From JBFLVQ01 sp040758525 (GTDB lineage Bacteria > Acidobacteriota > Blastocatellia > Chloracidobacteriales > JADJPF01): 24,094 nucleotides of DNA. The notes beneath the pieces are model-generated. The model was not told where the DNA came from, did not search any database, and saw only the letters and a list, made by a program, of their open reading frames with translations. Position numbers and translations under genes: made by a program. Below are positions 24,039-24,094 of the stretch, piece by piece. Every line of letters begins with the position of its first letter. Position 1 is the first letter of the stretch. The stretch spans positions 1 through 24,094 of the forward strand of contig JBFLVQ010000060.1 of the NCBI GenBank assembly GCA_040758525.1, written 5' to 3'.

Positions 24039-24094
24039 TTCCAAAAACCTTGGGTTCGACTATTGTCAGTAAACTTTAAGATCTAATGAAGATC

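Overview
The window looks like chromosomal DNA of moderate GC content from an Acidobacteriota member, most likely class Blastocatellia. This is an inference. It rests on a VWFA-related protein of the acidobacterial type, a zinc-finger/TPR-CHAT gene pair, and a Ser/Thr kinase with an N-terminal zinc ribbon. No rRNA, tRNA, CRISPR array, insertion sequence or phage gene was seen.

Layout. Positions 1-99 hold the start of a secreted protein on the minus strand, cut by the window edge. Positions 264-4163 hold a plus-strand pair: a membrane-anchored trypsin-like protease, then a 979-residue multidomain membrane protein (J-like start, eight CxxC pairs, three membrane helices, TPRs, formylglycine-generating-enzyme-like C-terminus). 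Converging on it is a minus-strand operon (9140 to 4229): HxxxxC-x2-C zinc-finger protein, TPR-CHAT caspase-like protein, and secreted subtilase. Together, 0.26-9.14 kb is a nine-kilobase block rich in peptidase and signalling domains, and is the best candidate for an uncharacterised regulated proteolysis or biological-conflict system.

Positions 9141-9506 are a divergent regulatory region with several inverted repeats and two candidate promoters. It is followed by a secreted VWA-like protein (+) and a phasin-like protein with a basic histone-like tail (-), which converge on a clear hairpin terminator. From 11242 a long P-loop ATPase of the PglY/DUF6079 (BREX-like) type overlaps a Rossmann/DUF2520 oxidoreductase gene, followed by a type II NADH dehydrogenase. 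No other BREX gene is present.

The remainder has a small secreted protein (-) and a small secreted or lipid-anchored protein (+). Then comes a compact plus-strand operon: dienelactone hydrolase family protein, GH13 alpha-glucan hydrolase, and soluble Ser/Thr kinase with a pentapeptide-repeat tail. It ends with a convergent radical SAM protein. Several starts were reassigned from upstream or non-ATG candidates using Shine-Dalgarno spacing; these choices are stated per gene.
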